From the NCBI GenBank assembly GCA_036346375.1, contig CM070501.1, forward strand, positions 58,569,326 through 58,633,325: a stretch of DNA of 64,000 bases, read 5' to 3'. Source of the DNA: Guadua angustifolia. Lineage: Eukaryota > Streptophyta > Magnoliopsida > Poales > Poaceae. Every line of letters begins with the position of its first letter. The stretch's first letter is position 1. Both the position numbers and the translations under genes were made by a program. Below the pieces are notes generated by a model. That model had not been told where the DNA came from. It worked only from the letters and a program-made list of their open reading frames with translations, and searched no databases. Positions 59,801 to 64,000 of this stretch are shown here, one piece after another.

Positions 59801-60693
59801 AAGGATTTTACTGGCCTACTGCCCTCCAGGATGCTTGTGAGTTGGTGAGGACATGCGAAGCTTATCAATTCTTCGCCAGGCAAATCCACCGACCAACCCA
59901 AGCTCTGCAAACCATCCCGCTCTCTTGGCCGTTCGCGGTCCGGGGCCGATATCTGGGTCCGTTCTCGAACCCACGGGGCTTCACCCACCTCTTCGTCGCC
60001 ATCGACAAATTCACTAAGTGGGTTGAAGCCGAAGCAGTGCGCGCCATCACAGCTGCTGCCGCTGTCAAATTCATGCGCGGGATCTTTACCCGCTTCGGAG
60101 TCACCAATCGCATCATCACTGACAATGGAACTCAATTCACCAGCGCGGCTTTTCTGGAGTTTTGTGAAGAAATGAGTACCAAAGTATGTTTTGCTTCGGT
60201 GGCCCATCCCATGAGCAATGGTCAAGCAAAGCGTGCCAACACGCTGGTGTTGAAGGGTCTCAAGACAAGGGCGTTTGATCGACTCCACAAGCAGGGCGTG
60301 CGATGGACGAAAGAACTCCCGGCGGTGCTATGGTCGCTTCGCACCACCCCTAGCCGGGCCACTGGCGAGACACCCTTCTTCTTGGTGTATGGCGCCGAAG
60401 CTGTTCTCCCCTCCGAGCTGTCGCTCGGCTCTCCTCGCATCTCGGCGTTCAACGAAGAAGGCCAAGAAGATCTCCGGCGGGAAGAAGTTAACCTCCTGGA
60501 GGAGGTGCGGGATCGGGCCGCCTTGCGCGCCGCCCGCTATCAGCAAAGCCTCAGGCGGTACCACGCCACCCGAGTCTCCGAGAGAACACTGGCAGTGGGC
60601 GACCTGGTCTTGCGCATGATTCAGACGCATGCCGGGTTGCATAAGCTGTCTCCCCGGTGGGAGGGCCCCTTCAAGGTGGTCTCAGTATCTTGA
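56870..60693 (+). pseudogene. Tat-lineage pol: protease, RT, two RNase H domains, integrase
   Basis: Protease region 56870-57364: GGSINL then PLGQVCLPVTFGEKDNYRTE and LLGRPTLAKFMA, with the usual active-site Asp not evident. RT 57500-58190: PVLVKKSNGKWRMCVDFTDL, FLDAHSGYHQI, MAFGLKNAGSTYQ and YVDDLV. RNase H 58330-58700: FEWTDEAQKAFEDLK, YYISKVLHEAETRYPQ. Second RNase H 58850-59210: LFFDGSF, NNIAEYEGLLAGLRIA, GDSLLVINQ, SRRDNHLLDGLSQLAS. Integrase 59521-60693: HHCC-like finger, AIDKFTKWVE, ITDNGTQF, NGQAKRAN (E usual, K here) and RTTPSRATGETPF. Frameshifts near 57770, 58170 and 58920 and three stops break it. Confidence 0.88.
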
Positions 60694-60780
60694 CCCGGGG
60701 CGGTCCGGTTGGCCACTGAGGACGGCGAAGAGCTGGCGAATTCTTACAACATAGAGCTGTTGCGGGAGTTCTATCCTTGA

Positions 60781-62180
60781 AAAAGTTGTAAGTACCCAGC
60801 GGCTTGCTCTGATCAGCCTTGAGGTAAGTTTTTCCCCCGGCTGATCGGCGGCTGCTAGCGGTTAGTAAATCTGTTGTCTATAAGGCTTTTACTTTACCAT
60901 GATTGTCCCCTTTTGGTGCCCTGAGTGGTGATCTTTTGCATGGAATGTCACTAGTCCCATACGTTTGCTAATTCCTTGGTGATCCATGGCGACACTCGGC
61001 GCCTGTGTATGCTTAGCGCAGGCGACTGGGTGGCGAGTTGGGTGCGGTGCTCAAACGCGGCTCGCACGCCTCGGGTTGGCTCCCTGAAGCACCGATGGTC
61101 GTCACCGCAAGCACCGTCGGCCCAGTACCACTCCCAGGAACCCACAGCTTTGATACACGGCACCGTAGTTCGATTTCCTGGGCGGTCACGGGGACTTAGG
61201 AACCGAACAGAGCGGACCGGGTCATCCCATGCTGGGACTTAAAATGTTTGGGCCTACTTTGCGTAAAGCCTTTCCGAATGCTTACTTATCCTTCTGGTAG
61301 CTGTCTATACACGCAGGATAAGTATAAAAGTGCTGGCCTGTTTTTGCGAGAGGCTCCAGTATCTTGCAGTCGCCCAGCTCTGGGGCCGCCGCCAGCGCCG
61401 AGGGTCGCTCGCCTGCGCGCCAAGGTCGCCGCCCAGCGCTGGGCCGGTCGCCAATGACTTTGGATCGATCGCCAGCGCTCCCAACTGGTCGCCCGACGGC
61501 CCGTAATGCAAGATAAGTGCTTCATGCCGCGTTTTTGGCTATTTCCTTATGTGCTCACACTAAGACGGGTCAAGCTATGCGTGATTGTTGAGCGTCAGAA
61601 ACCAACGGTCCCTCATGATAAAAGGAAATGTGCTAAGTGTTAGCGTCCGGCGAGGCCAAGCCACCGGAGTGCAAGTTAGGCACGGTACTCAAACACGGCT
61701 CGCACGACTCGGGTTGGCTCCCTGAAGCACCGCTGGTCGTTACCGTCGAGTACTGCTAGCCTAAGAACACTTCCGGAAACTTGTTGCCTCGCCACGTTAC
61801 GCTGCAGCACGCTTCCAGGCGATCACCAGGGCTTAAGTCCGGAGAAGTTTGGACCAGCAACAATCTCGCACGGAAACCTGATGCTAAGACTATGCTGCGT
61901 CTTGCATCTCCTGTTAAGGCTTAAGGTCATTTTCGCCTATGTTCTATATGACTCGCATAATCTATACTCATGATCGCAGCGAACACATAGAATTGATGGC
62001 GGGACTCAGGAACGCTGCCCTAACCTAGGCATTTTTTCAGGCGTTCCGATTAAGTTGAACACTAGCCGTCTAACGATTCGATCGAGTGAATTTGATCATG
62101 CAAAAATAAGCAAACATACGGGTAACATTAAGCAATGAATATTTGTTTCACCCAAAAGTTTGTCCAAGTGTTTCTGGACG
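60781..62180. repeat. Tat 3' non-coding region with a direct repeat
   Basis: Two copies of about 130-145 bp: 61012-61160 and 61645-61790, sharing CTCGCACG, CTCGGGTTGGCTCCCTGAAG and CACCGMTGGTCGT in the same order. A block of CGCC/GCGC-rich short repeats lies at 61360-61500. There is no sense-strand gene. Confidence 0.75.
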
Positions 62181-62183
62181 CAG

Positions 62184-63986
62184 TCAATCAACAAAAGGAA
62201 ACAAGACAAAAAGAACAGAAAAGGCTGCCCAGCCCTTCACTCGTCCTCGTCGAAGTCGAGGTCGCCGCCGTCGTCGCCCTCCACGGCCAGCGGAGTGGAG
62301 ACGTCCATGACCGGCTGCTCCACTTGCAGCATCCCGGCCACGTGTTTGGTGGTCAAGACCACCTCCACCAAGCGCCTCCTTCAATGTCACCGTCACCACC
62401 GCCATAGGATCGGCGGCGTGCGTGGTGGGCGCAAGAAGAGTTAGCGCGTAGGTCGCGGTCATGATCGCGACCTCTCGCCTCTCTGGCGAGCAGGCGGCTA
62501 GGCGCTCGGCAGCCTCGAAGCACCTCCGCGGCCTGGTTGGTCGCGTGGGTGAACTGCAGCGCGGAGTCCTCCAAGGGCGCGTTCAGCACCACTCCCAAGG
62601 GCTCCAGGCACCTCTTGGTGCGCTGGAAGGCCCTCTTGAGCATGACGGCGAGGTTGTGCCGCAGGCGGAAGGACTCGAGCTCCGCGGTCTTCAGCGTCGC
62701 CTTGATCCTCTCCGCCTGATGCAGCATGGCGACCGTGTTGGCCCTTTCCTGCGCCAACTCGTTGCCGCCTCTCCGCTCGCCTCCACCGCTCACCGAGGCT
62801 ACTGGGCCATCTGCAAGACCATGCCTAGCGACCGCCATGAGAGGCGGTGCCCGAGGAGGCGCCAGATGTCGCCAATCTCGGTGAAGAGCTCGACGAAGCG
62901 CGCGACAGGGGCAGCAGCGGTGCGAGGGGCGAGGCGTCTGCAGCGCTAGAGCTTGGGTCACCCTGCCGGCGGGCGGCGGGCACTGGCGAAGCATCCGCCG
63001 CCCGATGGCGCTGGGGCGTCTCCGCCCTTGGCGCGTCCTAAGGGGCCGCCCTTGGCGGCACCCTCAAGCTCAGGCTGGCCATCGGGAGCGTGAGGCCACC
63101 CTGTTGGACGGTGGCCTGGGCTCCCACGGCCGAGGTTGTTGGCGCCGCGGTTGTTGGGGCCGGCGCTGGAGGAGGAAGAGTTGGCGAAACATCGGGCGGT
63201 CTGCGCAGGCGGCGGCGCGAGGTGAAGTCGTGGCGGAGCATCCTCTGTGCCCCGCCCTTGAAGAGGTGCCGCCAAGTCAAGAGCGGCGGCGGCAACAATC
63301 AAGAGTCTGACCCTCTTGGGGTCCGAGCTCGTGGTGTCCGGGGCAAGTGGTCGCTGTCTGCGGGTCTGATCGACGGCGGTGGGTGCATCCTCGATCACCG
63401 GCCGAACATGGGTGGCACCACGGCAGGCCCCGTGGAGTCCATCGGCGGGAGCAGCCTGACGACCCGTAGGCGCTCCGCGTGCTCCAGATCGGCGAGTGGC
63501 CGAGCTGCCGCCGGAAAGACCGCGCCGCTTGGAACCGGCCAGATCGGTATGGCGAGCCACCGCTAAGGATCGGCACTTCAAGTTTCGCTACCGCCAAGGT
63601 CAAAAAAGAACGGTTGCCGGTTGGTGAGAAGCCGCAGAAAGAAACTTGTGCATGGAAAAAGCTAAAAGAAAATGGAGACTTACGTCCGGGCCACGTGCGC
63701 GTCAGGTCGTCGTCGCCTGTGTATTGCCATGAAGGGCGGACGCGTCGACGAAGAGGGCTGATCCGCCGGGCCATGAAGTCCCGGGCCACCAACCCCCCAG
63801 TCAATCCGGCGTCCCGCAGTCTAATGACGCGGGCCGCCATCTCAAAAGCTCCGCCGCCTCGACGGCCGAAGTTCCGGTTCTCGAGGCCTCGCCGCTCGTG
63901 GCACCTCCAAGCGTCAATGCATTGTCATCATTGATGTCTGACCATTCACAGCCATGCCTTCCAATTGGATCTAGGCTGGAAGGCAA
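62184..63986 (-). CDS. antisense ORF of the Tat-type element (putative gypsy-type transposon protein)
   Basis: Antisense to pol. From 63840 the minus strand reads MAARVIRLRDAGLTGGLVAR, DFMARRISPLRRRVRPSWQY and TGDDDLTRTWPG, which resembles the N-terminal conserved part of 'putative gypsy type transposon' proteins (PF04195-like). It ends near a GTAAGT donor (about 63685). An AG acceptor near 63567 leads to a Pro/Ala-rich part with LADLEHAERLRVVRLL. Farther on (62800-62550) is a helical part: ERANTVAMLHQAERIKATLK, LRHNLAVMLKRAFQRTKRCL. Antisense ORFs after integrase are known in Tat elements such as Grande. Exon structure, true start and coding state are not certain, and stops separate the parts in a simple reading. 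Confidence 0.45.
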
Positions 63987-64000
63987 TGTAGCGGGAGGCC

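Larger units (their letters stand above)
55479..64000 (+). mobile_element. Tat-lineage Ty3/gypsy retrotransposon, decayed, runs off the window
   Basis: Order: putative 5' LTR (55479-56273), primer site, almost no gag, protease remnant, RT, RNase H, a second RNase H, integrase, then a long 3' region with an antisense ORF. RT before integrase defines Ty3/gypsy, and a second RNase H between RNase H and integrase marks the Tat group (known in grasses as RIRE2/Grande-like). The 3' LTR is not in the window. Stops at 57436-57438, 57487-57489 and 58716-58718 sit where CAG, TGG and TGG are expected. Confidence 0.85.

Noticed and set aside
1..64000. tRNA, rRNA and snRNA genes
   Set aside because: Looked for by eye, including A/B boxes with cloverleaf arms; none was convincing, though a dedicated search could still find one.

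Overview
This is plant nuclear DNA. The evidence is spliced genes with short GT/AG-bounded exons, grass-type LTR retrotransposons, a plant L1-type LINE, MITEs and a fragment of plastid DNA. The codon and GC pattern of the genes, the Sirevirus and Tat-lineage elements and the non-RD LRR-XII kinase all point to a grass (Poaceae). I cannot fix the species.

Two large host genes stand out, both on the minus strand. The first (10353-23707) is an organellar aspartyl-tRNA synthetase in 15 coding exons, whose introns hold a solo LTR, a Tourist MITE and a hAT-like remnant. Its exons 9-10 lack single bases in homopolymers and do not read through as written. The second (48101-51415) is an intact two-exon LRR receptor kinase of the non-RD (HCD) class. 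Other gene pieces on the minus strand are partial: a terminal exon of an unidentified gene split by a LINE (1330-6561), two exons of a KAS I-type ketoacyl-ACP synthase (7069-7513), an unidentified remnant (9064-9480), and a WW-domain DEAD-box helicase first exon next to another unidentified exon (42540-43870). They keep intron borders, so they are DNA-level copies or decayed genes, not retrocopies.

Region by region: 440-690 is a plastid ndhB intron/exon insert. 1505-6481 is a complete but dead LINE with a 13-bp target duplication. 6562-10352 holds gene fragments and a truncated second LINE. 10353-23707 is the AspRS gene. 24498-39526 is a solo gypsy-like LTR (minus, duplication GGTAA) split by a complete Sirevirus-type Ty1/copia element (25982-37792, minus, duplication TAGAG). 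The Sirevirus carries gag-pol, an extra third ORF, repeated polypurine tracts and dense ATCGGA...TCCGAT palindromes. 39532-44200 has an orphan promoter, a MITE and helicase fragments. 45660-47120 is a dead PIF/Harbinger transposase cut by a hAT-like end. 48101-51415 is the kinase. 51628-55478 holds direct repeats, a hairpin cluster, a Mutator-like MITE and an AT-rich repeat field. 55479 to the window end is a decayed Tat-lineage Ty3/gypsy element with dual RNase H, a nearly absent gag and an antisense ORF in its 3' region.

The window records nested transposition around a few genes. No set of genes here forms a new multi-gene system. The most unusual structures are the Sirevirus palindrome arrays placed both in the LTRs and just upstream of its third ORF, the hairpin cluster at 52.7 kb, and the clusters of same-strand exon fragments.
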